From: Mesorhizobium sp. 1M-11
GTDB lineage: Bacteria; Pseudomonadota; Alphaproteobacteria; Rhizobiales; Rhizobiaceae
Assembly (NCBI RefSeq): GCF_001303895.1
Contig: NZ_LJSD01000075.1
Location: forward strand, 7,501 to 71,500
Direction of reading: 5' to 3'
DNA: 64,000 bases
Positions 20,093-28,320 of the stretch are shown here, in pieces. The translations under genes were made by a program, and so were the position numbers. Numbering within the stretch: position 1 is the first letter of the stretch; every line of letters begins with the position of its first letter. The notes under the pieces were generated by a model. That model did no database searches and had not been told where the DNA came from. It was given only the letters and a program-made list of their open reading frames with translations.

Positions 20093-20440
20093 ATGGCAAG
20101 AACCTCGACCCAAGGCGACGTCTTTGCAGCTATTGCCGATCCGACGCGCCGGCGCCTGCTGGAGCGCATCGGAAATCGCGAGCGTTCCGTTGCCGAGCTG
20201 ACCGCTGAAGTCGGGGCAACGCTCGCAAATGTCTCGTTGCACCTGCAGGTATTGACTCGCGCCGATCTGGTGCGCCGGCGCGCCGCCGGGCGCCAGCGCC
20301 TCTACCGATTGAACCTTGCCCCGCTTATGAAAGTTACCGACTGGGCTGCTCAGCTTTCAGCCTTCTGGAATGAAAAGCTCGATGGCCTCGGCGAGTTGGC
20401 GGAGAGGCTCGATGCTGAAGCCGATCAATCTGACATTTGA
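20093..20440 (+). CDS. ArsR-family winged-helix regulator
   Basis: A 115-residue ArsR/SmtB-type repressor with a winged helix (FAAIADPTRRRLLERIGNRE and ATLANVSLHLQVLTRADLV, the recognition helix). It has no Cys or His clusters typical of metal sensors, so metal sensing is unlikely; this subgroup commonly pairs with SRPBCC genes and represses them. I chose the ATG at 20093 because the ATG at 20081 lies in the operator palindrome and the purine-rich GAGAGA sits before the later codon. The SRPBCC gene starts inside its 3' end. Confidence 0.85.
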   Translation: MARTSTQGDVFAAIADPTRRRLLERIGNRERSVAELTAEVGATLANVSLHLQVLTRADLVRRRAAGRQRLYRLNLAPLMKVTDWAAQLSAFWNEKLDGLGELAERLDAEADQSDI

Positions 20441-20822
20441 GCGCGATATCCGTGCCTCGCTTACAACGGTTTGGGCTTGCCTCACGGATCCGAAGCTGAT
20501 CTCGCAATGGTTCTTCGCCGTCGATTTCAAACCGGTTGCCGGCCATCGCTTCCACATCACGGGACAAGCGATGGCCGGCTGGCGCGGCTGGACCGAAGTC
20601 GAAGTGCTTGAGATCACCCCTCCGCATCGCATGGTCTGGTCGTTCGATTGTGCCGAGCAAGCGCCTGCGGGGCGTGTCGTCTTCAGCTTGAACGAACACG
20701 CCAGCTTTGTCCGCCTTGTGCTGACGCATGACGGCCTCGTACCAGAGCAGACATTGCGCCTGCTCGAAGCCGGCTGGAGAGAATACACGGGAAATTTGCT
20801 GACGCTTGCCGAAGCGCTTTGA
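20412..20822 (+). CDS. SRPBCC (AHSA1-like) domain protein
   Basis: A 136-residue protein of the START/AHSA1 superfamily (LTFERDIRASLTTVWACLTD at the start, GWTEVEVLEITPPHRMVWSF centrally, and a C-terminal helix GWREYTGNLLTLAEAL). The fold makes a hydrophobic ligand cavity; the ligand here is unknown. The ATG at 20412 has GGAGAGG immediately upstream and overlaps the ArsR gene by 29 bp, implying translational coupling. The pair forms one unit with the divergent VOC gene. Confidence 0.87.
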   Translation: MLKPINLTFERDIRASLTTVWACLTDPKLISQWFFAVDFKPVAGHRFHITGQAMAGWRGWTEVEVLEITPPHRMVWSFDCAEQAPAGRVVFSLNEHASFVRLVLTHDGLVPEQTLRLLEAGWREYTGNLLTLAEAL

Positions 20823-20953
20823 CCGGGTCATGGCTTTGGAAAACAAGGGCTTCGGTGCGCGGTCATGCTACGCTGCGGTGACGCGTGCGCAAAACGCGCC
20901 TTGACAATCCTCCCTCATCTGCTGACTTCCTTCTCCCCGAAGGAGACAAAGTC

Positions 20954-21700
20954 ATGCCAGAGCCCCGACGATCGACGATCGACGCCGGAGAAGTCGAGCG
21001 CTTCTCAGCTCTTGCCGCCGAATGGTGGAACCCCAACGGGAAATTCCGTCCGTTGCACAAATTCAATCCTGTGCGGCTGGCCTATATCCGCGACCAGATC
21101 GCCACTCGTTTCGGCCGCGATGCGCGCGCAGCGAAACCCTTCGAGGGTCTGCGCATCCTCGATATCGGCTGCGGCGGCGGGCTGCTGTGCGAGCCGATGG
21201 CGCGCCTGGGTGCCGAAGTGGTCGGGGCGGACGCCTCGATGACCAACATCGAAGTGGCGAAACTGCACGCGACGGAAGCGGGCGTGGCTGTCGACTACCG
21301 TGCCACCACGGCGGAAGATCTGGCCGATTCCGGCGAGAGATTCGATGTCGTTCTCAACATGGAAGTGGTCGAGCATGTCGCCGACATCAACCTGTTCGTC
21401 GGCAAGTGCGGCGAGATGGTGAAGCCGGGCGGCATCATGTTCGTGGCGACCATAAACCGCACGCTGAAAGCGTTGGGACTCGCCATCATTGGCGCTGAAT
21501 ATGTGCTGCGCTGGCTGCCCCGCGGCACGCACAAATTCGGCAAGCTGGTGCGGCCGGACGAGCTGGAGCGCGCATTGAGCGGCGCCGGCCTGGCGGTAAC
21601 CGACCGCTCCGGCGTCATCTACAATCCGCTCGCCGACCGCTGGCAACGTTCCAAGGACATGGACGTCAACTACATGGTGCTTGCCGAAAAGGCAGCCTGA
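20954..21700 (+). CDS. ubiG: ubiquinone biosynthesis O-methyltransferase UbiG
   Basis: A 248-residue SAM-dependent methyltransferase for two O-methylation steps of ubiquinone synthesis. Features: ERFSALAAEWWNPNGKFRPLHKFNPVR at the start (family signature), the SAM motif LDIGCGGGLLCEPMARLG, and NRTLKALGLAIIGAEYVLRWLPRGTH near residue 180, a hallmark of UbiG. AAGGAGAC precedes the ATG at 20954, so the longer frame from 20885 is rejected. It is convergent with the flavin reductase gene. Confidence 0.95.
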   Translation: MPEPRRSTIDAGEVERFSALAAEWWNPNGKFRPLHKFNPVRLAYIRDQIATRFGRDARAAKPFEGLRILDIGCGGGLLCEPMARLGAEVVGADASMTNIEVAKLHATEAGVAVDYRATTAEDLADSGERFDVVLNMEVVEHVADINLFVGKCGEMVKPGGIMFVATINRTLKALGLAIIGAEYVLRWLPRGTHKFGKLVRPDELERALSGAGLAVTDRSGVIYNPLADRWQRSKDMDVNYMVLAEKAA

Positions 21701-21738
21701 CGAACAGGTGGCCGGCACCTGTTGGCGCCGGCCGTTCG
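21701..21738. terminator. hairpin between convergent ubiG and flavin reductase genes
   Basis: An inner stem GGCCGGC/GCCGGCC and an outer CGAAC/GTTCG fill nearly all of the 39-bp space between two convergent stop codons. No clear T run follows, but the position fits a bidirectional terminator. Confidence 0.5.
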
Positions 21739-21739
21739 T

Positions 21740-22255
21740 TCATACCTCTGCGCGAAGCGGCCGATAAGCGCCGTGCCAATAGATCAGCGCCTCTCCCGTA
21801 TCCTGGGTGCGCACGGCTTCGACGGAGCCGATGACAATCGAATGCGTGCCGCGATCGATCATTTCATCGAGGCTGCAGTCGAATGCCGCCACGGCATCCA
21901 CCAGAACCGACGCGCCGGTCTTCATCGTCGTCCATTCCGCGCCGGCATAACGATCATTGCTCTTTATGCCGCCGAAGCCGGAGAAGCGCTCGGCCACATC
22001 CTGATGCTGCGGCCCCAGCGAATTGACGGCGAAATGGCGATGGCGTTCGATGACGGGCCAGGTCGAGGACGAGCGGTTCACGCAGGCAATGACCTTGGGC
22101 GGCTCGGCCGATAACGAAACCACCGAGATCACCACAAGGCCGGAGCGATCCTCGCCGATACCCGCGGTGATGACGCTGACATTGCCGACGATGAGCCGCA
22201 TGGCCGAGCGGAAAGTGGTAGCGTCGACCGGTCCTGAAGGCATTGATGTCGTCAT
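21740..22255 (-). CDS. flavin reductase family protein
   Basis: A 171-residue FMN-binding split-barrel reductase (FRSAMRLIVGNVSVITAG at the start; SLSAEPPKVIACVNRSSSTWPVI for flavin binding; ALIYWHGAYRPL near the end). Such proteins use NAD(P)H to reduce FMN, which diffuses to a partner monooxygenase. The partner is almost certainly the flavin-dependent oxidoreductase encoded 9 bp upstream in the same operon. Confidence 0.9.
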   Translation of the reverse strand: MTTSMPSGPVDATTFRSAMRLIVGNVSVITAGIGEDRSGLVVISVVSLSAEPPKVIACVNRSSSTWPVIERHRHFAVNSLGPQHQDVAERFSGFGGIKSNDRYAGAEWTTMKTGASVLVDAVAAFDCSLDEMIDRGTHSIVIGSVEAVRTQDTGEALIYWHGAYRPLRAEV

Positions 22256-22264
22256 AGCCGCCTC

Positions 22265-23386
22265 TCACGCCGCAGAGCGTGTGGCGGCAGGCGCCATGCG
22301 TATCCCGCGCTGTTCGAGGATCGGAAGCACAGCGTCGCGGAAATAGGGGAATTCCTCCGCGTAATCGACAAAAGACAGTGTCGTGCCGCGGAAGCCGGCC
22401 TCGTATAGAGCCGTGATTCCGTCGGCGACCTGCTCCGGCGTGCCTATGAGAGGAAAACCGCCATGACCGGCGGCCATGCGGTCCCGGATGAGGGCGAGCA
22501 GATCATGCGGGAACGACTGCGCGTGCGCGAATTGCAAACGCACCAGATTGTCTACCGCTGCCCAGTCGGCATTGGTGCGGCCGAAATGCTCCAGATAATC
22601 CTTTGCTTCCTTCTCGGTCGGCCGGCACACGACATGCGAGAAGGTCAGCACATCGACCTCGCGGCCGGCTTCAAGTGCCTGGCCCTTGAGCGCCTGGATC
22701 TCGTCCTTCGAGCGCGCCAGATCGATCGCCGGCGTGAACAGGAAGTTGGCGTTGCGAACGGCAAAGCGTCGCCCTTCTTCCGAACCGGCGGCATTGAGGA
22801 TCGGAAGTGGCGACGACGGCCGCGGATCGCCGAGCACATTCTTCAGCTTGAAATAGGTGCCGTCCCAATCGAAGGCTTCGGTGCGGCTCCACAGTGCCTG
22901 GATGATATCGAACCATTCCTGTGCATAGCCGTAACGCGTGCTGTGGTCGTCGGGCAGCGTCAGCCCCAGCGCTTCATATTCCGGCTTGTTCCAGCCGGCG
23001 ACGATGTTGAGACCGATCCGGCCGGCGCCGATCTGATCGATGGTTGCGAGCTGCTTGGCAACGACGACGGGGTGGTTCGCCGTCGTATGGGTCGTGGCAA
23101 AGACGGTGATGTTGCGCGTGAGGGCAAGCAGTCCCGTCGCCCAGGTGATCGTTTCCAGCACATTGCCGTGGAAATTGGTCTCGCCGCCATACCCGATCCA
23201 GCGCGCGATCGGCAGCATGAAATCGATGCCGGCGTCATCGAGAAGCCGCGCCAGCCGGAGATTGTTGTCCCAGGAATTGACCCACCGCTCCGGCACTTTG
23301 GTAACGGTCATGCCACCGGAGCAATTGGAAGCGAAAGTGCCAAGAAAGAAGGGTTGCGCGGCCGCGCCGCCGTCGAGCATGCTCAT
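22265..23386 (-). CDS. LLM-class flavin-dependent monooxygenase
   Basis: A 373-residue bacterial-luciferase-like TIM barrel of the two-component FMNH2-dependent monooxygenase group (the SsuD, SfnG and RutA relatives). Key segments are GYGGETNFHGNVLETITWATGL, TTHTTANHPVVVAKQLATID with GRIGLNIVAGWN, and the C-terminal FPLIGTPEQVADGI. Substrates in the family include sulfonates, sulfones, pyrimidines and chelators; I cannot assign one. It is the first gene of an operon with the flavin reductase and is divergent from a MarR-like gene across a perfect palindrome. Confidence 0.88.
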   Translation of the reverse strand: MSMLDGGAAAQPFFLGTFASNCSGGMTVTKVPERWVNSWDNNLRLARLLDDAGIDFMLPIARWIGYGGETNFHGNVLETITWATGLLALTRNITVFATTHTTANHPVVVAKQLATIDQIGAGRIGLNIVAGWNKPEYEALGLTLPDDHSTRYGYAQEWFDIIQALWSRTEAFDWDGTYFKLKNVLGDPRPSSPLPILNAAGSEEGRRFAVRNANFLFTPAIDLARSKDEIQALKGQALEAGREVDVLTFSHVVCRPTEKEAKDYLEHFGRTNADWAAVDNLVRLQFAHAQSFPHDLLALIRDRMAAGHGGFPLIGTPEQVADGITALYEAGFRGTTLSFVDYAEEFPYFRDAVLPILEQRGIRMAPAATRSAA

Positions 23387-23411
23387 TTCTACGTCCTCAC
23401 CATTTGTTATA

Positions 23412-23438
23412 TTTTATGATAGAAAGTCTATCATAAAA
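23412..23438. promoter_or_regulatory. perfect 27-bp palindromic operator
   Basis: TTTTATGATAGA (23412-23423) and TCTATCATAAAA (23427-23438) form a perfect 12-bp inverted repeat around AAG. It is 26 bp before the monooxygenase start and 56 bp before the regulator start, in the only AT-rich patch of the divergent region. It is very probably the site of the adjacent MarR-like protein. Confidence 0.75.
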
Positions 23439-23493
23439 CAACATGGACGCAACCCGGTCACCTGGTGCATGGTCCCTGCGCGAGGAGGCATGG

Positions 23494-24084
23494 ATGAGAG
23501 CCAAGAAGACATCGAACCAGCAGAGGGATCTTCTCGACCGCGGCTGGCACCTGGCGCGCACGCCACTCGAGATCGACGTCGCCGAAATCGAATACGCGCT
23601 GATGCGCTCCTACGAGGCTTTCGGTCGCTGGCAGGCCGAATGCCTGGCGACGGTGATCGAATTCTCGGCGAGCGGTCCTGAGAACGCACTGCTGCATATC
23701 ATCCGCATGAACGACCGGCCGAAGAGTATCCGTGACCTGGCGCAGATGACCAACCGCGACGACATCCCCAACATCCAGTACAGCCTGCGCAAGCTGGTGA
23801 AAGCCGATCTCGTCAAGCGGCAAGGCAGCGGCCGCGCCGGTGTCACCTATGAGGTCACACCCTTGGGGCACCGCGTGACGGAACGCTATGCCGATATCCG
23901 CTCAGCGCTTCTGATCGACGCGGTGACGCGCGTGCCCGACCTCGCAGACAGGCTGGAGGACGCGGCACGCACGCTGGAACTGATGACGGGCATCTATGAG
24001 CAGTCCGCCCGCGCCGCCGCCACGCATCGCCGGCGCCACCCGCAGCCCGAAGTGATCGGCGCCCGCGAGGACGACGAAGGCTAG
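23494..24084 (+). CDS. MarR-like winged-helix transcriptional regulator
   Basis: A 196-residue predicted regulator. After a helical N-terminal dimerisation part it has a winged helix (SIRDLAQMTNRDDIPNIQYSLRKLVKADLVKRQG, followed by the wing GVTYEVTPLGHRVTERY), then a C-terminal helix. AGGAGG lies 6 bp before the ATG at 23494, so I prefer this over the frame start at 23443. It should control the divergent monooxygenase/flavin reductase operon through the palindrome between them. Its TAG stop codon is the first TAG of the dispersed repeat that follows. Confidence 0.8.
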   Translation: MRAKKTSNQQRDLLDRGWHLARTPLEIDVAEIEYALMRSYEAFGRWQAECLATVIEFSASGPENALLHIIRMNDRPKSIRDLAQMTNRDDIPNIQYSLRKLVKADLVKRQGSGRAGVTYEVTPLGHRVTERYADIRSALLIDAVTRVPDLADRLEDAARTLELMTGIYEQSARAAATHRRRHPQPEVIGAREDDEG

Positions 24085-24179
24085 AGCAATTTCAGCAAAA
24101 GCGCACAGCGGTTTTGCGTCCCGAATTGCGTAAAAACAAAGAGTTGGAACGCTTCCGCGAAAAGCGGAACCGTTTTAGA
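24082..24179. repeat. bipartite two-hairpin dispersed repeat, copy B
   Basis: This copy reads TAGAGCAATTTCAG at its left end and keeps the central CGAATTGCGTAAAAACAAAG core. Its second hairpin is degraded (GGAACGCTTCCGC/GCGGAACCGTTTT). It fills the tail-to-tail space between two convergent genes and donates the stop codon of the left one. Confidence 0.85.
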
Positions 24180-24185
24180 GGCGGA

Positions 24186-25115
24186 TCAGGCCGCCTGCCG
24201 CTGCGCCTTGGCGGTGACGAACACACCGGCCACGATGATGGCCGCACCTGCCCAGGTCAGCCACTGATAGTGCTCGCCGAGGAACAGCGTACCCGAGACC
24301 AGCGCGATGGCCGCGCCGACATAGCCGATCTGGCTGAGGTAGACCGGACCGCCGACCGCCTGGAGGCGGAAGTAGAAGGCAAACATCGCTGCTCCCGTGA
24401 CCACCTGGGCCAGCACCAGCCAGGGCACATTGACCAGCGTACCGAACGAGCCTGCCTGACCAGAGAAGAGCAATCCGCCAAACAGCATCGCTGCCGCTGC
24501 AAGGTGACTGCCGACAGCCAGTTCGATGGCATCGGTACCCGTCGGCCAGTCGATGGTGCGATAGATGTTGCCGGCGGCGAGGAAGACCGGGATCAAGAGG
24601 CCGATCAGTACCCAGAACAGGTCTGCCGGCTGACCGGCTTCGCCTCGGGTCAACGCAACCATCAGCGCTCCTGCAAAGCCCACCACGATACCGATCACAC
24701 CGAGCAGATTGGGACGACGCACGCCGAAGAGAATCGACAGGGTGAGCGTCACCACCGGCGAAAGCGTGAACATGATGCCGGTGTAACCGGCGCCGAGATG
24801 CGGGATGGCCGAGAAGATCAGGAAATTCGGGATTGCGAAGGAGATTGCTGCGGCGATGATGTAGTAGCGCAGTTTGTGCCCCGTCATCACCAGGCGGTGG
24901 CGCCGATAAAACAGGACCAGCAGAAGCGCGCCGCCAATACCGAAAGAGGTCATGAACGCCCACAGCATCGGCGGCACGGCATTGGCCGTCGCCAGCTTGC
25001 CGAGGGGCAGCGTCAGACCGAGCAAAGTGCCGGTGATCAAAAGCAGGCCGAAGGCCGAATCCCAGACCGATTTCATCGAAGCGCCCGCGCGATTCTCTTC
25101 AGTTAGCGTTGTCAT
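24186..25115 (-). CDS. EamA/DMT family exporter
   Basis: A 309-residue drug/metabolite transporter with ten predicted helices in two EamA repeats (SAFGLLLITGTLLGLTLPLGKL in helix 1; SHLAAAAMLFGGLLFSGQAG and YLSQIGYVGAAIALVSGTLFL in the second repeat). It is a paralogue by family of the genes at 8830 and 48901, without close sequence identity. The divergent MarR gene is the likely regulator. Substrate unknown. Confidence 0.88.
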   Translation of the reverse strand: MTTLTEENRAGASMKSVWDSAFGLLLITGTLLGLTLPLGKLATANAVPPMLWAFMTSFGIGGALLLVLFYRRHRLVMTGHKLRYYIIAAAISFAIPNFLIFSAIPHLGAGYTGIMFTLSPVVTLTLSILFGVRRPNLLGVIGIVVGFAGALMVALTRGEAGQPADLFWVLIGLLIPVFLAAGNIYRTIDWPTGTDAIELAVGSHLAAAAMLFGGLLFSGQAGSFGTLVNVPWLVLAQVVTGAAMFAFYFRLQAVGGPVYLSQIGYVGAAIALVSGTLFLGEHYQWLTWAGAAIIVAGVFVTAKAQRQAA

Positions 25116-25305
25116 GATGACGATCCCCTACATGCTCAAGCAACCCGCCGCTCGTCGACCAAGGCGCTCTCATGGGCTTCCGGTTGGACGGCGACTTTTG
25201 GCCAATCTGATCTCCCGGCGGACAAGGCTACTTGGCGATTGTTGACCAATGGCATATCATTTAACGAAAAGAATCTTAATGTCAAGATACTTCATGGTGA
25301 GATAG

Positions 25306-25800
25306 ATGGATCGTGCAGCGAACGCGGTGGCGCAATGGCGGAAGGAAAGGCCGGACCTCGACGTCCGCCCCATGGCGGTGTTTGGCCGCCTCAGCTACGC
25401 CGCCCTCGTGGTGGCGCGGGACAAGTTGAACCCCCTGTTCGCCCAATTCGGCCTGCAGAACGGCGAGTTCGACGTTCTGGCCACCTTGCGGCGCTCGGGT
25501 GCGCCTTTCGCGCTGACGCCGACGGCGCTCTATGAAGCCACGATGGTGACTTCAGGCGCCATGACCAACCGGCTCGACCGGTTGGAGAAGGCAGGATTGA
25601 TCGCCCGTGCGCCACATCCGCAGGACCGCCGCGGCGTGATCGTACAGTTGACGGAAAAAGGCCGTGCCCTCATCGACGAAGCCGTGACTGCCCACGTCGC
25701 CAATGAGCATCAGGTTCTCTCCGTACTGACGCGTGACGAGCAGGAGCAACTGGCGGCGTTGCTCGAAAAGCTGATCAAGGGGCTGAACGCAAACGATTGA
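25306..25800 (+). CDS. MarR-family transcriptional regulator
   Basis: A 164-residue MarR protein with the standard winged helix (NGEFDVLATLRRSGAPFALT; TSGAMTNRLDRLEKAGLIAR recognition helix; DRRGVIVQLTEKGR wing) and flanking dimerisation helices. It is divergent from the EamA exporter, which it probably represses until a ligand binds. The intergenic region has a short inverted pair, ATCTT/AAGAT with 6-bp spacing at 25273-25288, a weak operator candidate. Confidence 0.9.
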   Translation: MDRAANAVAQWRKERPDLDVRPMAVFGRLSYAALVVARDKLNPLFAQFGLQNGEFDVLATLRRSGAPFALTPTALYEATMVTSGAMTNRLDRLEKAGLIARAPHPQDRRGVIVQLTEKGRALIDEAVTAHVANEHQVLSVLTRDEQEQLAALLEKLIKGLNAND

Positions 25801-25855
25801 GTGCCGGCGGCGAACGCCGCTGACACGCCTGTGGCTCAGCGGAATGCGATCAAGA

Positions 25856-26281
25856 TCAGTTGCGGTCGTCCGGGAAGGTCGGGATCGGCATGAATTCGAC
25901 GCCGTCTTCAGCCAGGCCTTGAGCTTCCTCAAGCGTTGCTTCGCCGTAGATCCCACGCGGGTCGGCCTCGCCGAAGTGGATCTTGCGCGCTTCCTCGGCG
26001 AATTTGTCGCCGACATAGTCCGAGTTCTCACGCATCTTGTCGGCCAGCGCCTTCAGTTGCACCATGGCCTGACGCTGCTGCTCGCCCATGGCCAGCGCCA
26101 TCTTTTCCTGCTTGCGGCTGGTCGAAACGGCAGGCGCCATCAGCGCCTTCTCGACCTTGTGCGAACCGCAGGTCGGGCACTCGACGAAACCGCGCTTTTT
26201 CTGCTTGTCGAAATCGTCATTGGAGCGGAACCAGCCTTCGAAATCGTGTTCCTGCTCGCACAGCAGTGAAAAGCGGATCAA
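25856..26281 (-). CDS. DUF1178 family protein
   Basis: A 141-residue protein of the DUF1178 family. It starts MIRFSLLCEQEHDFEGWFRS and has a zinc-ribbon-like CPTCGSHKVEKALMAP. The acidic C terminus (DGVEFMPIPTFPDDRN) is also typical. No function is established. Its start overlaps the nitrilase stop by 4 bp (ATGA), so it ends the comF-grxC-nitrilase operon. Confidence 0.9.
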   Translation of the reverse strand: MIRFSLLCEQEHDFEGWFRSNDDFDKQKKRGFVECPTCGSHKVEKALMAPAVSTSRKQEKMALAMGEQQRQAMVQLKALADKMRENSDYVGDKFAEEARKIHFGEADPRGIYGEATLEEAQGLAEDGVEFMPIPTFPDDRN

Positions 26282-27144
26282 GACGCGGCTCCTCTGAGCG
26301 ACGCCGGCTCGGCTTCAAACCGGCGCAACGAAAAATCGCGCGCGTTCTTCAGATTGGGGATCTTCGCGCGCGCCGCAGCCGATTGTGCCGGGTCGATTTC
26401 CGCCACGATCACAGCCGGCTCATCGTGATCTGCCTCGGCAAGGATACGTCCCCACGGGTCGACGATCAGCGAATGGCCATAGGTTTCGCGGCCATCCTCA
26501 TGGAGACCGCCCTGCGCCGCAGCGATGATGAAGGCGCCGTTCTCGATCGCGCGCGCCCTCAGCAGCACATGCCAGTGCGCTTCACCGGTCTGCCGGGTAA
26601 AGGCAGCAGGAACCGACAACACTGCGGCGCCGCCCAATGCCTCGGTGCGGAAGAGTTGCGGGAAGCGCAGATCATAGCAGATGGCGAAGCCGAGTTTCGT
26701 ACCGGCAAGATCGACGACGCCGGCTTCGGTCCCCGCCTCGTAGGCCGAGGATTCCCGCCAGCTTTCGCCATTGTCCAGATCGACGTCGAACATATGGATC
26801 TTGTCATAGGACGCGAGCGTCTTGCCATCCGGCGCGATCAGCAAAGCGCGATTGGCGAGCTTGCCGTCGGCTCGCAGGATGGCAGTCGAGCCGATGTGGA
26901 AATAAATGCCGAGTTCACGCGCCAACTGCCTGGCCCTGGCGACGACGACATCCTTGTCCTCGCTGGTGAATATGGCCTGCTTGGCATCCTTGTCGCGTAC
27001 CAGGGCACCAGTCATCTCCGGCGTCTGCACATAGGTGGCGCCCTGTGCTGCCGCCTCGCGTACAAGGCGCTCCATGTCAACGGCATTGCGTTCCGGGCTG
27101 GTGCCGGACCGCATCTGAATGGCGGCGGCCTTGAAAACACCCAT
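26278..27144 (-). CDS. carbon-nitrogen hydrolase (nitrilase superfamily, Nit-like amidase)
   Basis: A 288-residue nitrilase-superfamily hydrolase with the full catalytic triad: Glu43 (TPEMTG), Lys115 (DKIHMFD) and Cys157 (FAICYDLRFP). The sequence resembles the Nit1/Nit2 branch, which hydrolyses omega-amides or deaminated glutathione; that would fit the glutaredoxin gene next door, but the substrate is inferred. Operon member between grxC and DUF1178. Confidence 0.9.
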   Translation of the reverse strand: MGVFKAAAIQMRSGTSPERNAVDMERLVREAAAQGATYVQTPEMTGALVRDKDAKQAIFTSEDKDVVVARARQLARELGIYFHIGSTAILRADGKLANRALLIAPDGKTLASYDKIHMFDVDLDNGESWRESSAYEAGTEAGVVDLAGTKLGFAICYDLRFPQLFRTEALGGAAVLSVPAAFTRQTGEAHWHVLLRARAIENGAFIIAAAQGGLHEDGRETYGHSLIVDPWGRILAEADHDEPAVIVAEIDPAQSAAARAKIPNLKNARDFSLRRFEAEPASLRGAAS

Positions 27145-27177
27145 CGTCTCGTCCTCGCTCTTGATCGTCTCGTGCGT

Positions 27178-27447
27178 TCAGCGCACCGCCGCGCCGGCAA
27201 GCAGCGGATCGAGTCGTCCTGCGGCTTCCAGCGCATGCAGATCGTCACAGCCGCCGACATGCACGTCGCCGACGAAGATCTGCGGGAAAGTGGCGCGGCC
27301 GTTGGCGCGCTGGATCATTTCCTGGCGCAGCTCCGGCGAAAAGGATGCGTCGTGCTCGGTATAGGCTACGCCCTTCCTGTCGAGAAGCCGCTTGGCGGCC
27401 GCGCAATAGCCGCACATCATCCGTGTGTAGATCGTCACGTCGACCAT
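27178..27447 (-). CDS. grxC: glutaredoxin 3
   Basis: An 89-residue dithiol glutaredoxin. The redox motif is Cys12-Gly-Tyr-Cys15, with the glutathione-binding TFPQIFVGDVHVGGCDDL further on. Classical Grx3 has CPYC; the Gly in place of Pro should alter the redox potential, though both cysteines are kept. It reduces disulfides with glutathione in the cytoplasm. Located between comF and the nitrilase gene. Confidence 0.92.
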   Translation of the reverse strand: MVDVTIYTRMMCGYCAAAKRLLDRKGVAYTEHDASFSPELRQEMIQRANGRATFPQIFVGDVHVGGCDDLHALEAAGRLDPLLAGAAVR

Positions 27448-27487
27448 GGGTCAACAATCCTGCCCAAACCATAGCTTGTCATGAAAC

Positions 27488-28261
27488 CTATATAGTCTCG
27501 GACTCGTCGGCCCGAAAGTCCCCCGGCAGGACCCGCGCGAAAGTGAGCACGTCGACCGCGCTGGCCCCCTTTCTTTTCAACGTCTTGGCGACCGCCTTCA
27601 CGGTGGCGCCGGTTGTGTAGACATCGTCCACCACAAGGACACGCCGACCGGCGATTTCGATTTCCGCCTCTGGCGGCACCTGGAAGGCCGTACGAACATT
27701 CTCCTCGCGCTGGTGGCGTTCCAACCCGACTTGCTGACGAGTCATCTTCACACGTCGAACGGCTTGCGGCAGGAAACGCAGCCCCGATTGGCCGGCAAGA
27801 GCTCGCCCAAGTTCGGCTGACTGATTGAACTTGCGGCGAAAGAAGCGCCTCCAGTGCAGCGGGACCGGCACGATGACATCCGCTTCGCCAAGCAGTTCCG
27901 CGCCGGCACGGGCCATCCAAAGCGCCATCCAAGGGGCAAGGTCGGTGCGGTCGCTGTATTTCAACGCCTGCACCATCTGCCTGGCCACCCCCGAATAAAC
28001 AGCCGCAGCCCGTGCCCGCTCAAAAGGCGGAGGATCGGCGATCGCCTCGGCAGACAAGAAATCCTCGCCCATATCGTGTGTGAAGGGCGTTCCCATGACC
28101 GGGCACCAGGGGCGTTCCAGAAGCCGGAGCTTTGGCCAGCAATCGCCGCATAGGACGCCAGGTCGGGAGACGTGACGGCGGCAACCGGCACAGGCTGGCG
28201 GAAACAATATCCGCGCCGGCCATTGCAATGCCGTCTGGGCTAGCCCCTTGATATCAGCCAT
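27488..28261 (-). CDS. ComF family phosphoribosyltransferase-like protein
   Basis: A protein of about 257 residues with an N-terminal double zinc-knuckle (CAGC and CGDCW) and a C-terminal phosphoribosyltransferase domain with the PRPP loop VLVVDDVYTTGATVK. ComF proteins take part in DNA uptake in competent bacteria; in rhizobia the role is unknown. The frame is open to 28384, but the family normally begins close to the MADIKGLAQ start at 28261; the ATG at 28300 is an alternative. First gene of the comF-grxC-nitrilase-DUF1178 operon, divergent from a methyltransferase. Confidence 0.87.
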   Translation of the reverse strand: MADIKGLAQTALQWPARILFPPACAGCRRHVSRPGVLCGDCWPKLRLLERPWCPVMGTPFTHDMGEDFLSAEAIADPPPFERARAAAVYSGVARQMVQALKYSDRTDLAPWMALWMARAGAELLGEADVIVPVPLHWRRFFRRKFNQSAELGRALAGQSGLRFLPQAVRRVKMTRQQVGLERHQREENVRTAFQVPPEAEIEIAGRRVLVVDDVYTTGATVKAVAKTLKRKGASAVDVLTFARVLPGDFRADESETI

Positions 28262-28320
28262 CGGATCGGCCACGTGATTGCCCGTCTCAAGAACCAGCAT
28301 AGCAGAAGCAGGACCCGTCT

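Noticed and set aside
25936..27474. 512-codon open frame antisense to the nitrilase and grxC genes
   Set aside because: It spans several real genes on the other strand and has no family features.
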